Positions 33,529 through 61,249 are shown, counted from the stretch's first letter. The stretch is DNA of 64,000 bases from Casuarina equisetifolia (GCA_028551475.1 CM052354.1:26001258-26065257); one strand, 5' to 3'. The notes: generated by a model from the sequence alone, not told the origin. Numbers and translations are program-made.

Positions 33529-34545
33529 CATGAATTTGCGTCAACAGTGGAACACTTTTGACTTTTGTCATCTTTTTTTATGCTTGATGCTCCTTTCTTT
33601 CACCTGTTAGTCCTTATGGCATTGCAATTATGCACTACTATTTTAGTGCTTCTACATAGAGGACCTTAGAACTGATATCCCAATTGCTGTTATGAAGTAA
33701 CATTTAAAAATTTACGTTTTAGATCTTGTTGAGTTGTACTTGCTAGTTATATTCATTTTGGAAAGAACGTGACAAGGAAAACAGGCATGATAAAGAATAT
33801 GGATGATAGAGTCTGAGGGACTGCACTAAACATCAACATAAAGTGCAAGTAACAAAAGATTTTGACAACAAAAGGCTGTGCTTAAACAGACATTACAATA
33901 GTCCTAGGCTAAGTCACATTTGGAGGTCACCTCAAAGCTTGCAGTGACAAAATTACAAAATAATGGACAGGAAAAGCACATACCAACTCCCAAAGAAATA
34001 CTACCAAGAGTAGAACGAAACCGACTTTGAAGTTAAAATACAGGTATAGTAGTAATACGGTAAGCCTCCTAATACCTATGTCAAAACTCAGGCTGAACTA
34101 CACCCAGGCGCCAAAATCTAAGTTAAATAGTACCTCAAACACAACATGGGGAAAATAAAGCTAGCAAATAAGATCCATTAATCTTGAATCATAGCAATAT
34201 ACAATATTTTTCAAGCAAGTTCTCGTAGCTAAGCCCTACACTAAAGTTAATCTCTACCCCAAAATCATGGATAAATACAATGGGAATTGTAAGTAAAGAA
34301 GATAATAATGTCAAAAATTCAAATGTCGTCCAAAGCCCCCAGATGCCCATATGCATGAGAATCGTTGTTTGATTTTAACCAGGTGGCTGAAGTCCACTGA
34401 GTTGATTAAGTATTCTAGATATGACGCACTCTGTTTACATCTCCCTTTCCCAGACGGAAGTGTCTGTGATCACCTGTAGCCCAAAAATCCATCAGATGTA
34501 TTTACAGTTATCACCTTCCCTAAGACTTGTGGCCACCTCCCAGTC
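33529..34545. other. Convergent 3' region between UGD and the DEAH helicase
   Basis: About 1 kb holding the 3' UTR of UGD on the left (polyadenylation site not located) and the 3' UTR of the helicase on the right. No other gene is recognised. Confidence 0.5.
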
Positions 34546-48810
<14,265 letters not shown>

Positions 48811-49253
48811 TTCCACTGCATTGAATAGCGTAACCAGAACAACCAAATGAAACCAGTTGGTCAACTTCTAATAGCGACTGTAAAATATTTGTGCCAAAAG
48901 CTATTAAAAAAAAAAAAAAATCATTCTAAGTAGTGTGATAGTGCCAATAATTGCTTGTATATAAAACTATCAGAAATTAGAGCTTTCGATTTCTCGCGCC
49001 CTATCTGCTCGCTCAAATTCGGCAATACTAAATGTGAATTTCACGTCAATTCAGAAACCACAGGTTTATCAGTCGATTTTATTAACTCTGCCCTCACATT
49101 TCCCAGCAACACACTGTAGTTTAAAAAACTTCTATCTAGAAAACTTCTATCTAGCTGGTTCAATTATTCCATCAAATGAACATAAGCCAAAATTCGAAGT
49201 TCCGTATCGTAAAAAGTGCAGCATAAGCCGGAGAAACTAACCAGAGAGCTATT

Positions 49254-49261
49254 CCTTTATA
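49254..49261 (-). promoter_or_regulatory. TATA-like box upstream of the helicase gene
   Basis: The minus strand reads TATAAAGG here, about 440 bases upstream of the start codon. A leader intron acceptor lies at 48816-48818, so a short untranslated first exon just below this site is plausible. Its exact donor was not fixed. Confidence 0.35.
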
Positions 49262-50880
49262 CTAGGGTTTGTTAGGAAGGGAATCGGCTACTGAGAAATC
49301 TTGAGTGCCCCACGGCCGTGACCAGAGAATGCCGGCGCTCTTGTGCATACAAGCCCGCTGTCAAATTACTAGAGAATGAGAGCCCACCGTCAACAGCTTT
49401 GCCTCAAGTACGACGGAGAGAGATCAATAAAGGCCCAGAAAGACGAGCTTCCACAAGGGCTGAGTTTAAAATTTGGTGAGAAGTTGTCAATTATGAAACG
49501 GCATGAACTTAAGGCGGTCGAGCGGGTAGAACTGACGCGACGACGTGAAATTAATTGCCGTTTTCTTATAACGGCGAGAAATCCTTCGCTGTTTAAGCGA
49601 TTTTCTTTTCTGGTGATAATCAATTTGTTTACAAATTTTTCTTTTCTTTTAAACACACACACGCGTGTAAACACCCAATATCGAAACTGTAACCAACTGA
49701 GCCAATCATTTACCCAACAATTTGTTTATAATTTCCCGATTCGTTTAAAATTTGTAAAATAATTATTAACACCGTACAACACTCTTAAAATATGGTTAAT
49801 TTGAACCTTTAAGATGATGGTGTCTAAACATAATTATAACAATTGCCAATTTAGTAACTCCACCGTAGCCAATGTAACCTTGTAATTCTCGTTAGATTAA
49901 CCCCATAACTTACATTAATTTAACCCAATTGTGTTATGATTAACACAATTAAAAAGTCACTTAAACAAATCAACATGAAGATCAAATATATAGTAACCGG
50001 TCAGACAATTCCTTTTACCCAAGGTAAATCACATTTAAAATATACACTAAGTTTCTTGTGTTTATTACATCAAAAAAAATTTATTTTATCATTAAAATCA
50101 CAGTATTAAGCGTTCTAATAATACAAATGATTTGAAAACTTGAATCTACAATCCATTTGGAAATTTATTGAATTCCTGTTTATCTTATCTCCAATTAAGT
50201 AATTTAAAATTTGCTTGAATTTGTATACAACTTGTTTCCCCCGTCAAAGATGATATTTTGATTCATCTTCTTTATCTTTTATGTGCATCATGACACTATG
50301 TCCACTACAAGTATATGCTCGTAGAATCTTTGGGTCTTTTTCGATCAATCAGAAATTAATACCCAATTAGAGTAAATAGTTTGAGTTAAATTGTAGTGCA
50401 TCTAGACTTAATTGTAAAACTAGACCAATTAACACTCAAGATTAAGGACCAGCCATCTTGTCCTAATTTACTATGCTCTCTGGCTTTGTATAATCTGGCA
50501 ATGGAAGTTTAAAAATCCGAAGAAGAATTGGTCAAACTCCAAGTCGTCATGCCAGAGAGGGCCACGTCCCAAAAAGGTTAATAAAAAGAAAGAAGGTAAG
50601 TGTCGGGAGATGATGACAGTGGAGGGATTAAAGGCTACATTGTTATTTTGATACCATGTATGATGCAATATGACGAAGATGGCTCCGCTGTTTGGTTCTT
50701 AGGAATCTTGATCTTAATCCAATGATGACACACACGTATGAAATGCGTTAAGGCCAACGCGGTTTCTTTGTTCCTCTCCAAAAGTTCCCAAGAGAGGACA
50801 ACTGCTTCGACGCCTAACCTCTGACCTCTGACCTTTGAACAATCATCCACCTAAAACCTTGTCCACAACGGTAGTGGCTC
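49262..50880. other. Divergent intergenic region between helicase and LRR gene
   Basis: About 1.6 kb, mostly AT-rich. The forward frame at 49376-49762 and its shadow match nothing I recognise. The right end leads into the leader of the LRR gene. Confidence 0.45.
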
Positions 50881-50976
50881 TGGATTCCCCCCGTGCTCGG
50901 TATTCAGAGAGAGAGAGTTTTGGGGCTGTTCTTTGTGATTTCCGCTCTGTCTTTCGTTTTATTGGTCGATCACGGG

Positions 50977-53900
50977 ATGGGGTGCTGTGTGAGCAAGAAC
51001 GCGGACACGACGGCCACCAGGACAGCGCGGTGGCGCTCGACCGGCATTGTCGCCCTCCGAGACTCCAAATTGAAGGCAATCTATCTTCCTCTCTCTTTTT
51101 CTTGATGGTCAAACGTGTGCTAATTGTATATACGCTTTTCAGCGTTCTTCTGAGTTTATGGGTATTTGGGTTTGAAGCAGTAGGAAGATTAGTAGGCTGT
51201 TTGCTAAGGGTTAAGAGGTTGGCCGAGTTGGTTTTAGGAAATTGTCTATTCCGTATAGCTTGGCGTTGCTCTTACAGTCCTGATTTCAGGCAGACGAGAG
51301 TTCATACAAGCAGCACGGGGTCTTATGTTCTGGAGAACATAAAATATCAAACGTTTCAGTTTAATTGCATATTGGAAAACGCTGAAATGATTTGACACAC
51401 TGATTTGCTGCGTCTTTAAGTATATTCGATTAAATCGATATAGAGACACGTACATATCGGCGTAGATATGTGCTTATTGCATGGGGTAGGCCCGGACATA
51501 ACGGTTTATGCATGCATAAATAGTATGAAACCATCATCCTAGATTGGTCGCTGTCAAGATGTAAGGAGATTATGAGATACTCATTGAAGAAATACCAAAT
51601 TTACATATGAATCCTTCATTTCCCTGTTACAGGTGTTCCCAAACGAAGTTTTTGAGCTGGAGAGATCTGTACGGACTCTTGATTTAACACACAATAAAAT
51701 AGGTAATGCTCCTTTTTTTTTTTTCCTCTTTCTTTTTTTTATTTATTTATCTTTTTTTTTTTTGGGTTGGGGGGGGGGGGGGGGTGGTTTGTGAAGTATC
51801 CGAGTCACTAGATTAACTTGTATGAAAGTGCCTCTTTCATCACTCAGTCTGACAGCTTTTTGTACTTGATCTCAGTTAGTAGTGAGTGATTGATTTTGTG
51901 AATAAGAATGGAGTCGGCTTACTTTTATCAACTATTTGCTTTTTAACTCCTTTAAGTTTGCAGTTGAGATACCAGTGGATATAAGCAAATTAATCAACAT
52001 GCAGCGTTTGGTAAGAATCTTTTAAGTAGCTGCATAATCATGTGCCGTAGCTTTCTTTTGGTTTTATCACTAAGGCTTATCTTTGTTAGATCTTTCTTTC
52101 AGACATGATTCCGTGCACAGGATTCCTTTTATGCATATGTATAAATACCTATTGGTGCTCTCTGTTATATTATGAAATTAAGCATAAAATTGCTACTACA
52201 CTTTGCAGATCTTATCTGAAAATCTAATTGAACGACTACCAACAAACTTGGGGAAACTTCAGTCCCTGAAGGTTATGACACTTGATGGAAATCGACTAAC
52301 AGTTTTGCCTGATGAATGTAATTCTCTTCTCTAAATATGTAAGAGAGTGTTGGTGATAGAATGTAGTTTTTTCTGTCTTCCTTGGCTTTATCTGTGATAT
52401 TCCCGGATTGTAGCTTTTTTGAGACTTTTAACAATCTTCTAACCAGATTATTTCATTCTGTCTCTAGTGGGGCAGCTGGTGAGGCTTGAGCGGATATCTG
52501 TGTCAGGAAACCTGTTAACATGCTTGCCACAAACTATAGGGAGCTTGCGCAATGTGAGTAATTTTACTTGCTGAACATGAATGCTACTAGACTGTTATGC
52601 TTCCACTTAGGTTTTATAATTTGCTCAACGATAGAATAGCTGAAATTAGGAATCAGATGCATGGTCGTGCCCAATGGTCAGAATCATGGTTGGAAGTTAA
52701 CTTCACATGCTTTCTTAAGCATTCAGTATTACTGTTAAAAATCATGGTACATTCAGCATATGTTATTAATTTGTGGGGATCTGATGTCTTTTGTTTGACA
52801 ATGCAGTTGTTGCTTTTAAATGTGTCAAATAACAAGTTGAAGTCTCTTCCAGAATCAATTGGGAGTTGTTTCTCTCTTGAAGAATTACAAGCAAATGGTA
52901 TTTTCAAATCTTTCTTGGAGTTGATGCCTTCTATAAGTTAACAGCTGTCACCCTCCGCAATAGAAAGCATGTAAATTTAGAAATTATGTAGATTACTGAG
53001 ATCTAGAGTTTTAATTTCTGCCAGTGACGAGATGTTTAGTTTACTGATAAATATTTATGGTAAATCTCTGTCAACTATTTGGCAAACACGTTTTTAAATG
53101 ACATTTGATCTAATTTCTCTTTTAAAACTTATTACCCTTCTTGTTCTTAGAATGTTGCTCTTCACACTTCTATGACATATTCTGAAATGTACATAAAATT
53201 GAGGTGTTTGATGTCAGTCTGAGCACTAAAAACTACAGTTGTCTTGAATTTTCTCAGCTGTTTATAAATTGGTCTCAATTTAGTGGACATGGTGTGATTC
53301 TGCTTTGTGTATCTCCCGTGGCATCTTTTCATTATTTATATATTTCTGTTTGAAGAGTTGAGTGAATTTTTCTTGTGAGCTGTGTGCTATGGTTGTAACC
53401 TCTTTAACTCTCTTTTCCACTCACGACTGCATGATTGTGGATAACCTTTCAGATAATCTTATTGAAGATCTACCTGCTTCAGTCTGCAATCTCATTCATG
53501 TAAAGTCACTCTGCTTAAACAATAACAATGTGAACCAGGTATTTATGCTTCCCCTGCCTTCAATCTCTGCCTCCCTTTTGTCAGATGCATGTGGGTCTCT
53601 TGTCGACTTTCTTAATTTGAATTTGGGAGTTAAAATTCCTGGGGAATCATGGTTCTTTTGGATCCATTCATAGCAGTCTACTTTTTCAATATGGCTGGAC
53701 ATACCTGTGTTCATATTTAGTATTTTTTTTCTTCTGAACAGATACCTCCCAATCTATTGAAAGACTGCAAAGCTCTTCAGAACATCTCCCTGCATGGAAA
53801 TCCTGTTTCAATGGATCAATTTCAGCAGGTATTCCCAACTTATCTATTGCATTGTTGTTTATTTGTTCTATATAGTTCTGCTGACTTCCCGATACGTATG

Positions 53901-54043
53901 CCTGTGTCTAACTAAACCCTATACACTTTTAGATGGAAGGATTTCAAGATTTTGAAGCAAGAAGAAAGAAGAAGTTTGACAAACAGATTGACTCGAATGT
54001 GCTGATGGGTTCCAAAGGCCTTGATGAGGGTGTCGATCTATGA
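50977..54043 (+). CDS. Short leucine-rich repeat protein, predicted N-terminally acylated
   Basis: Nine exons give 261 aa: 50977-51075, 51633-51702, 51964-52010, 52209-52317, 52468-52553, 52807-52897, 53453-53538, 53742-53828, 53933-54043. All phases match. The N-terminus MGCCVSK fits N-myristoylation at Gly2 and palmitoylation at Cys3/Cys4, so it probably sits on the plasma membrane. After GIVALRDSKLK come leucine-rich repeats of about 23 residues (for example LDLTHNKIVEIP, LDGNRLTVLP, VSGNLLTCLP, NVSNNKLKSLP). It ends in a charged stretch RRKKKFDKQIDSNV. Closest known relatives are the ~262-aa plant LRR proteins of the At5g07910 type, related to animal LRRC57; partners are unknown. The first intron appears to have a GC donor. 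No lesions. Confidence 0.93.
51076..51632 (+). other. Probable GC-AG first intron of the LRR gene
   Basis: Exon 1 ends TTGAAG and the next bases are GCAATC. Reading through meets an in-frame stop at 51103-51105 with no GT donor before it. The acceptor TTACAG at 51627-51632 starts an exon whose protein (VFPNEVFELERSVRTLDL) is exactly what homologues show after SKLK. A GC donor is therefore required. Confidence 0.75.
51768..51784 (+). repeat. Poly-G run after a T-rich tract
   Basis: About 17 consecutive G residues after a 60-base T-rich tract in the second intron of the LRR gene. Such a run could form a G-quadruplex, but it is also a common site of sequencing error. Confidence 0.8.
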
Positions 54044-56270
54044 ATCGAGTGAGTTTGCTTGACTATCTCTATGGTTAGTTTAGCATCTCCTGTCATATAA
54101 GTTAATTTGTATACTTGTACATACATGGTCCGGATTGATCTTGAATATCACCATTCTGATGATTTTGGTTGGTTGATCCAAATTCTGCTTGTATCAAAAG
54201 TTCAGAATGCAGAGTTTAATAAGCATCAATAAAAAGAGGGGAGAAACAGACCTTTAGGGGTGATATTGCTAGATTCTTGACTGTTTGAGGTTTTCACAAT
54301 CTTGATTAGTGGCTTGTAAAATCTTATTTCTAGAATACTGTATGTTGTCTCGCCCTTCCAGCTATGTCCACTCGGTTGGCTCCCGAGTATATATCCTTAG
54401 TGATGACTCATCTTTGTTGGCTACCATGCCGCTTTGGGGTAAGAACAAGAGCCACAGCCTTGGTCATTGGTATATGCTCGAAACGGGAACCAGTTTGTTG
54501 GCTGGAAACTTATAGCACTCAAATACACTCGTCAACAATGCATCATATTTATGCAGTGACCTCACTGCTATACACCTATCCCCTCACATTGAAGGTCAGA
54601 GTAATGCTTGAATGAGAGATATCAAACAATGAGCTACCCTGGACCTACTTACATGTACTGCATCTAAAATGTGATTGATGGACCGCAAAAAATATGTATG
54701 ATGAAACAAGTTGCAGGGTTAAGTTGATTTGTCAATGCACATTTTCCACTCTGAGATATACCAACCGTGGAAGAGCTTTTTGCAGGACCTGTTTGATGCT
54801 GCCTTGGGTTCTACTACGCAACTGCAATTGGTAATCAACTTCTACCCACTGCAGTCCTGCGTTTCCTTTTGATCTTTTTGCTTGTTGTGAATGTTGTTCT
54901 CTTTTAACATGCTAGGGGGTTGACTGCAGGGTTTTTGGATGGAAAAAATGTGCATATTCTTGTGGCCGACATTAAGTAAAAGCAGCTATTATTTTAGCTT
55001 GGGATGGACAACATTGGTTTATACGTCTTCTGTCATGCTAAATGATGTCTCCAAACTCATTTTTGTCACATTGTAAATTGTGGCTACTTTTAGTATCGAA
55101 ATGTGCCTGTTGATTTGCAGGCTTGTATATGTTGCAAGTGTCTAGTGTTTACTGTTTAAAGATGTGGCCTCCTTTGGCTGTTATGATTCCGAGGACACCT
55201 CTCTGTACATCTTTTGGTGGATCTTAACTGAAGTTTACGTGGAATCTATTTCAGTTTTTTTTTTCTCCCCAAATATATTTTTTTTTTTCCTAATGACTTA
55301 GAAGTCTTACCAAACTTTAATTAGTAACTTGGAATGCAAAGTAATAGCTCACTTTAAAACATTATTCGGTAAGTCAAAAAAACTATTAAAGAGATTTAAA
55401 CTCATGATACTTGTTCTATAAAATTTTTTGCACAACCCTTACCTTAGACATGTGGTAATGGAACATTCCAAAAACTTGGGATCCTATTATAAGATTAATT
55501 TTATTTCATCCATTAATTAAGAGAAAGTTCTACTATGATAATAGAAATGTAATATAATTTAGGAAAAACAGTATGGAGCTATTTACGACTAGCCCATTAA
55601 GAATTTGGAACACTCTTGTATATGCCTTTTTAAAATTCTAGATAAAAGATTTCTTAATTTAAAGTCAATCAAATAAGAAATGAGAACTTATAAAATATTA
55701 AAAAGCCCACTATACAATTTCAAAATATTTTCCTTTAGAAAATAATAGTAGATTCAAACTAATTATATTCAAAGTAAAAGATAAAGTGCCTATTGTTGTG
55801 GGTAATTTTGCAATCACTTGGTTACATTTTTTTTCAATCTAAACATATTTTTACATTTATGTTAGTGTGATAATAGATAAAAGGGAGTTTACTAATTTTC
55901 CAAAGATAGAACTATGAAGCCGTTATAAACAGCTAATGCAAAAGATTTCCAATTTGGATTACAAATTGTTTAGTCATGAAACCCCGTTATGTCATCAAAT
56001 CCAGGCACTAAATTTTAAAACAGGAAAAAAAGGTAAAAGTAATTATCCATGATCTTCTTTAGTTGATTTTTAAGTATACTTTATTTCTATTTTTAAAGTT
56101 TGAGATAAAAGACATATAAACCCCTAAAATTAAGATAACCACGTTTCAAAAAACCAAGAAATCCAAGTCAAAAACAAACGCCTGGTTCTGCGTGCTACAT
56201 ACCCTGTTCACATGACACGTGTCGGTCTCGGATTTCCTGCAATAAAATCTTAAAATCCAGGAGCAGCTTC
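54044..56270. other. 3' region of the LRR gene and intergenic sequence
   Basis: The first few hundred bases are probably 3' UTR. A forward stretch near 54786-54831 looks like a spliced exon (CAG before GACCTG, GTAATC after CAATTG) but belongs to nothing recognised. From 55260 to 56160 the DNA is AT-rich with no gene. Confidence 0.45.
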
Positions 56271-56277
56271 GTTTCAA

Positions 56278-56286
56278 TATATATAG
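56278..56286 (+). promoter_or_regulatory. TATA box of the ELM2/SANT gene
   Basis: TATATATAG lies about 120-150 bases before a CT- and CG-rich leader (CCGCCGCCGCC near 56436). Confidence 0.5.
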
Positions 56287-57046
56287 AACCTTGTATCTAC
56301 GTTCTTCTATTCCATTACACGGAGGGGCATTGCCCGTAATTACATCCTCATACTCTTGTCCTTTTTTGGTATTTCATATTTTTGGACGATCCTTTAACAA
56401 AACAACCGAACCCTAAATTTTCCCCCTTTCGTTCCGCCGCCGCCGCTTTTCGATCTGGATCTTTTCTCGTCCTAATTTCATCTCGATTTTCCTCCTAAAG
56501 CTTGCTTCCGGGGTTGTATTTGATCGCTCCTCGTTCTCCTCTACCGATCAACCCCGATTTTAACCCTAGCCGTGACTTCCATCGAATTCTAGGGTTAGGG
56601 TTTCGGAAAATTTTCGATCCGTGTTTTCGATCTCAGATCCGTAGAAAATTTTCTGTGGATCGGAGATTTGGGGCTCGGGTTCTTGTTTCCATCCCTTCAA
56701 TCTCTTCCGACTTGTAAAATATTGCGATCTTTTTGAGGTTTCGGAGTCTGATTTATTCGGGATTGTTTGATTCATAGATCATACAGGATTTTCACGCGTT
56801 TTCTTTCCGGCTCCTTGTATATGTTTCTGGGTAGGTTCAATTTTTAGCAGTTCGTCGAATATTTGAAGATCTAAGGTTAAGGCTTGGAGAAATTGGGGCT
56901 TTTGCCTTTTTCGATTTAATTGGGGTCGTATAAATTGAAATTGTTGGATTATCCTCGAAATTTATATCGGTTCCCAGTAAGTGTTGAGTAGAATTTCGCG
57001 ATTCGGCGATCTGATATATCGTTGGGCGAAGGCTTTTTTTCTTGAG

Positions 57047-57931
57047 GTATAAATCAGTCCTTTTGTTAACGATTATGAAATTTTTTGCCTCTCATCTATC
57101 GTTAATTGTAAAAGATAATCTTTTTAATTATTTGGCTTTTTTCCTTTTTGTTTTTGTTGATTATGGTGTTCTGGGCTTGTAATTTCGATTACTTTTGTCT
57201 CTTTTTTTTTTTCTTGCCAAATTGGTCCCCTTTGTAGCTATTTACGAAATTATCCTTATATAGATGGTCCTCTGTCTCTGGAAGGATTCGCCCTTGTCCC
57301 TGGCCCCACAAGTATTTTCAGTTGCCCGTGCGAATAAAACAATTGCCTTTTGGATAGGGTAAGATAAAAAGAAACTAGTTGATATAGAATTAAAATTCTT
57401 AGTTTTAACATGCAGTTGATTTATGGAAACAGACAAACTAACTCAGCTTCATTGGAAAGCTTGTACTATATTAAGGAATGGGTCAGATATCGTACGTATA
57501 GAATACTTCCAATGAGACTCTTGTATACAAGGACCTCCATGTGAAGATAGAATGTTAGTATGTGCTTGAGTAAGATGCAGTGAATATCAGACTGCTGTCT
57601 GATTTGTAAGTGATTTTATGTTAGTCCTTGATGCTTGTTCTGGAATGTCAGATGTAGGCTGCAAACGTTGTTTGTATATACTTTTGCTACTCATGTTTGA
57701 GAATGAAAAGTAGAAGCAGTATTGGCCTAATTTCTTTTCTCTTAGTATCTTTTTGTTGCCATCTTCTATTTTTCCCTGTTCTTGGTTTATGTCCTCCAGT
57801 GGTACAGTCCTCTCTTTAGTTGCTCTGTTTTACAACTTACAGAATAATGATAATGTTGGCCTTTTCTTCTTCTTCTTCTTCTTCTTTTTTGGGATCATTT
57901 TGCATTAACTACTTCAAACTCTGTCCTGCAG
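57047..57931 (+). other. Leader (5' UTR) intron of the ELM2/SANT gene
   Basis: The donor (CTTGAG before GTATAA) and the acceptor (CCTGCAG, then TATAAAATGG) frame an 885-base intron ending six bases before the start codon. The first exon would be a long untranslated leader of about 700 bases. Alternative donors (for example near 56830) cannot be excluded. Confidence 0.6.
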
Positions 57932-57937
57932 TATAAA

Positions 57938-60191
57938 ATGGTGCAGAAAAGGCGATTTGAGGATGAAGAAGTACTTGAGGTTTCTTCTAAACTTCCAAGA
58001 CAGTTGGGACACAGTGATCAGCTAGTTTCATTCTCGGAATCTGTTTTTCCTGAAGATACTTCCCAGATCCGTCACACTTTAGGTGAGACATTTAGCCTCC
58101 ATTTTTATGTGGAATGCTGAATGTGGGTTTCTACAAGTGTATAAGGTCCCTTAGTATTGATGAGTTGTGAGACTGTATTTGTATTACCTTGGGCACCTTA
58201 CCAACCAAGAAAAAAGGATCCCTCTGCATAAGTACTTCTTGTGTATCCCACTCCAAGTTTCACCTGGTTGTGTAATGTTACTCATACCGTCTCCTCTGAA
58301 TCGTGTGTAAATCAAAATAATCAATTTGGCTGTCCGACAGTTTTCAATGATTCATTTTTTAGGGGCGTTTTAATAGAGGTTTAATCCTTTCTAGTAGTCT
58401 TCATTTGAACAACAGGATTTTACATCTTAACCTATTCATTTTTTCTATTTTTATTTTTCTCTTGTATTTATGACTGACAAGCATTTGTTTGTACGTGGTT
58501 TATACCTTATGAAGCTTTGGTTTAAAAATTGCTCTTGGCAATTCTGCATATACACCACTAGTTTGACCTGTAGGAGAATGATGTTTATATAAGTCCTAAG
58601 GATCATTAAAAGCCATCGTTTTACTCCCTGTTACCTTCTTTGCCTTCAACTTTAAGTGATTGGATGCAAAGACAAGCTGATTGGATTCCTATTGTCACCT
58701 TTCAATAAACACTCACCCAGTTCTAATGTGTAATTGGTAGAGAATGGATTTGGGAGAAGTAATGCTGAAGTAGATGAGAAGGTCTCAAATGATATATCCA
58801 ATGAGCTTCCAAGAAGTGCTGACGAAACAGAAACTAGTGTTACTGGATGCATTTCTGTCTCCTCTTGGGCCACAAGCGGTACAAGTGAAGAAGATTTCCA
58901 GTCAGAGGCACCAGCTCATGCATCTTGTTTCCCCGAATATTTTCATGTTGAGCGTCCTACAAGGATATTAGCTTACTGCGAGGATATCTATTCCATACTT
59001 TTGAATAGTCCTCGAAAATCAGTAGCTATTGGACCCGATCATCAAGCTAATGTTCCAGCATGGGGTTCACAGGATACCAAGAATAATTCAAACCATCCAG
59101 GTACGTCTGAAGAAATTTCAGACTCCAACTTGATCCGTGCGGATGAAGATGAGAAGAAACTGATGGGGACCTGTGTGATTCCTATGCCTGATTTCGAATT
59201 ATCTTCACTCAATGGTGTTGAAGTTGGAAAGGGTAAGGTTGATTGCAGCTGTGCGGATGAGGGTTCTGTAAGATGTGTCAGACAGCACATTATGGAAGCA
59301 AGGGAGAAACTTTTGAAGAGCATCGGATTGGAAAGATTTGTGGAGCTGGGGTTTTGTGACATGGGAGAGTATGTGGCCCAGAAATGGAATGAAGAGGAGG
59401 AACATTTGTTTGACGAAATTGTCTTCTCGAATCCTGCATCGTTGGGTAAGAATTTCTGGGAAAATCTCTCTATTGTCTTCCCTTCAAGAACCAGAAAGGA
59501 GATTGTCAGTTACTACTTCAATGTCTTCATGCTTCGAAGGAGGACTGAGCAGAACAGAATTGTCCAATTAAACATCGACAGTGATAATGATGAATGGCAG
59601 GGTAGTGATGATTATGGTGACAATGAGCTTGGAATGACAGAGGAAGATGAGGACTCTGTCGTGGAGTCACCCTTATGTCACGATGGTCAAGTTCCTGAAC
59701 GAAGCAGGGAGGAGGACTTGCAAGAGAATGATGATGATGCTGCAGATGGTACTTGTGATAATGATGTAGATGCTGCTGGGGGAGAGAGTGCCCACATCAC
59801 TTCAGACACAAGCTCTAAGAAGTTGCTGAACAACGGTGGCTCCTGTCCCTCAGTTCTGCTCCAGGCGAAAATTCCTTGGGATCAAATGGGAGATGAGGAA
59901 GTCCAAGATGATTCGTGCACATCTTCGGATACGGGGCTTGCCTCTCAAGTTACTCAGGAGCCGAAGTCTGCAAATGGCAGTCATTGGTCGAGTAGTATTA
60001 ATGGGTTAAGCAGCGGGATTGGCCATGAATATATGGTGGACCCTTGCGATGCTAAAGTTTGGGATGCTGGGTTTTTGTCCTGCCACAAGAATAATAAAGT
60101 CGACTTGTTGCCAACTTGCAGCATGATCGAAGAGATTTTTGGAGATGGATCGTGGAATCACAAGGCACGAGATGGTCAGAGCTTGAGCTAG
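57938..60191 (+). CDS. ELM2 and SANT/Myb domain nuclear protein
   Basis: Exons 57938-58082 and 58741-60191 join in phase to give 531 aa. An ELM2-like stretch starts near residue 140 (KSVAIGPDHQANVPAW). It is followed by an acidic linker and a Cys-rich stretch (CSCADEGSVRCVRQH). A SANT/Myb-type domain spans about 258-316, with EYVAQKWNEEEEHLFDEI, the helix core FWENLS and FPSRTRKEIVSYYFNVF. The C-terminal third is acidic and Asp/Glu-rich, like an activator or chromatin-binding tail. ELM2-SANT proteins typically bind histone deacetylases. Plant members related to At1g26580 and At2g03470 are poorly characterised. The start MVQKRRFEDEE matches the family's usual MxxKRxFxDEE-type opening. No breaks are seen. 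Confidence 0.9.
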
Positions 60192-61087
60192 TTTTTCAGA
60201 AGCACTTGCCTTTTAAGGGTGTCATGTCTAGTGAATCCACAAATTTTTATCTCGTCATAGATTGGGGGAGTAAATTTTTCCTTTGTCCAATGCCTTCATT
60301 GTAACATAGTCTTTGGAAAGGCGGTTGGTCCCATGTCTTATGGTCTTTCTATTTTTTTAATCAAGTATTTCCATATTCTTATAATTTAAGAATTGTGAAA
60401 TTCCATACACGTAAGAGAAATCCAGTGGTTTTCTTTCTAGGCACATCACCCTTGGGAGGGGGGAGATGGTTAGCAGATACACAAAAGTGTAAAAGGGTGT
60501 GGGACTCTGTTAAAATTTTCAATTACTGTTCTAATGAAAGATTTACTACACAAAGATTCCATTTCATTTGTTTCCTGGGTGTAAATTTTCCTTGCCAATC
60601 TTGACTTTCAACCTAACAAATATCATGGATTGTTGCTGACGAAGTGGATAGAAGAAGATTACCTGCATCAAATCTGTTCCCCTATCTTACCAGATTCAAA
60701 CTTACTGTCTCTTCCTTTCATTAAATTATATGGATATTCGTCTGGTTTTGTCATATTACTTTCTTGACTCTACATGCTATGATTCAATATGTTGATGTAA
60801 CTTTGCTTCAAGCCTGTATCACCCAAGTTGGTTAAGAGTTTCTATCAACTTCTGCATTAAAAAATCAAATAAAAAACTTTGTACGTCTAACAAGCTCATA
60901 AGACAGAAAAGAATTGTTTTTTTTTGTCAACATCTCAAATAAGGCAAAGGTGGGTTCAACTCACTGGGCACTTACAGTAGATGAGCATTCAAATGGGACG
61001 AAATTTCTTGCTAGGTCTGTGTGTTTTGTTTTGTTGCGAAAGTCAAGAGAAGAAGGTGTCACTTTCTTAATATAATCAAGTTTCTTG
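60192..61087. other. 3' UTR of the ELM2/SANT gene and intergenic sequence
   Basis: No gene is seen. The T-rich stretch near 60345 may lie near the polyadenylation site. Confidence 0.4.
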
Positions 61088-61091
61088 GTCA

Positions 61092-61235
61092 CATAGGCAT
61101 CAATTGCGTGGAGAAATTGATGAACAAATAAAGAACTACCAGGAATTACTTCCTGAGGTGGAGAATCTCAGATACCGTGACTATGTTGTGAAGTATCATG
61201 ATGTCATGATGAACAAGTGTATTCAGCAGACTGAT
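61092..61235 (+). pseudogene. Orphan exon-like segment, family not recognised
   Basis: After a splice-acceptor-like CACATAG an open frame reads HQLRGEIDEQIKNYQELL, then VENLRYRDYVVKYHDVMMNKC, and ends in TAG. The composition is protein-like, with a helical, heptad-like pattern that suggests a short coiled coil. No upstream exon is seen within 900 bases. It is listed as a stranded fragment rather than a gene, but it could be the last exon of a gene whose other exons I missed. Confidence 0.4.
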
Positions 61236-61249
61236 GGGGGTTAGAAATT

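Noticed and set aside
58652-59405. Minus-strand frames across the ELM2 exon
   Set aside because: They are shadows of the forward coding frame.
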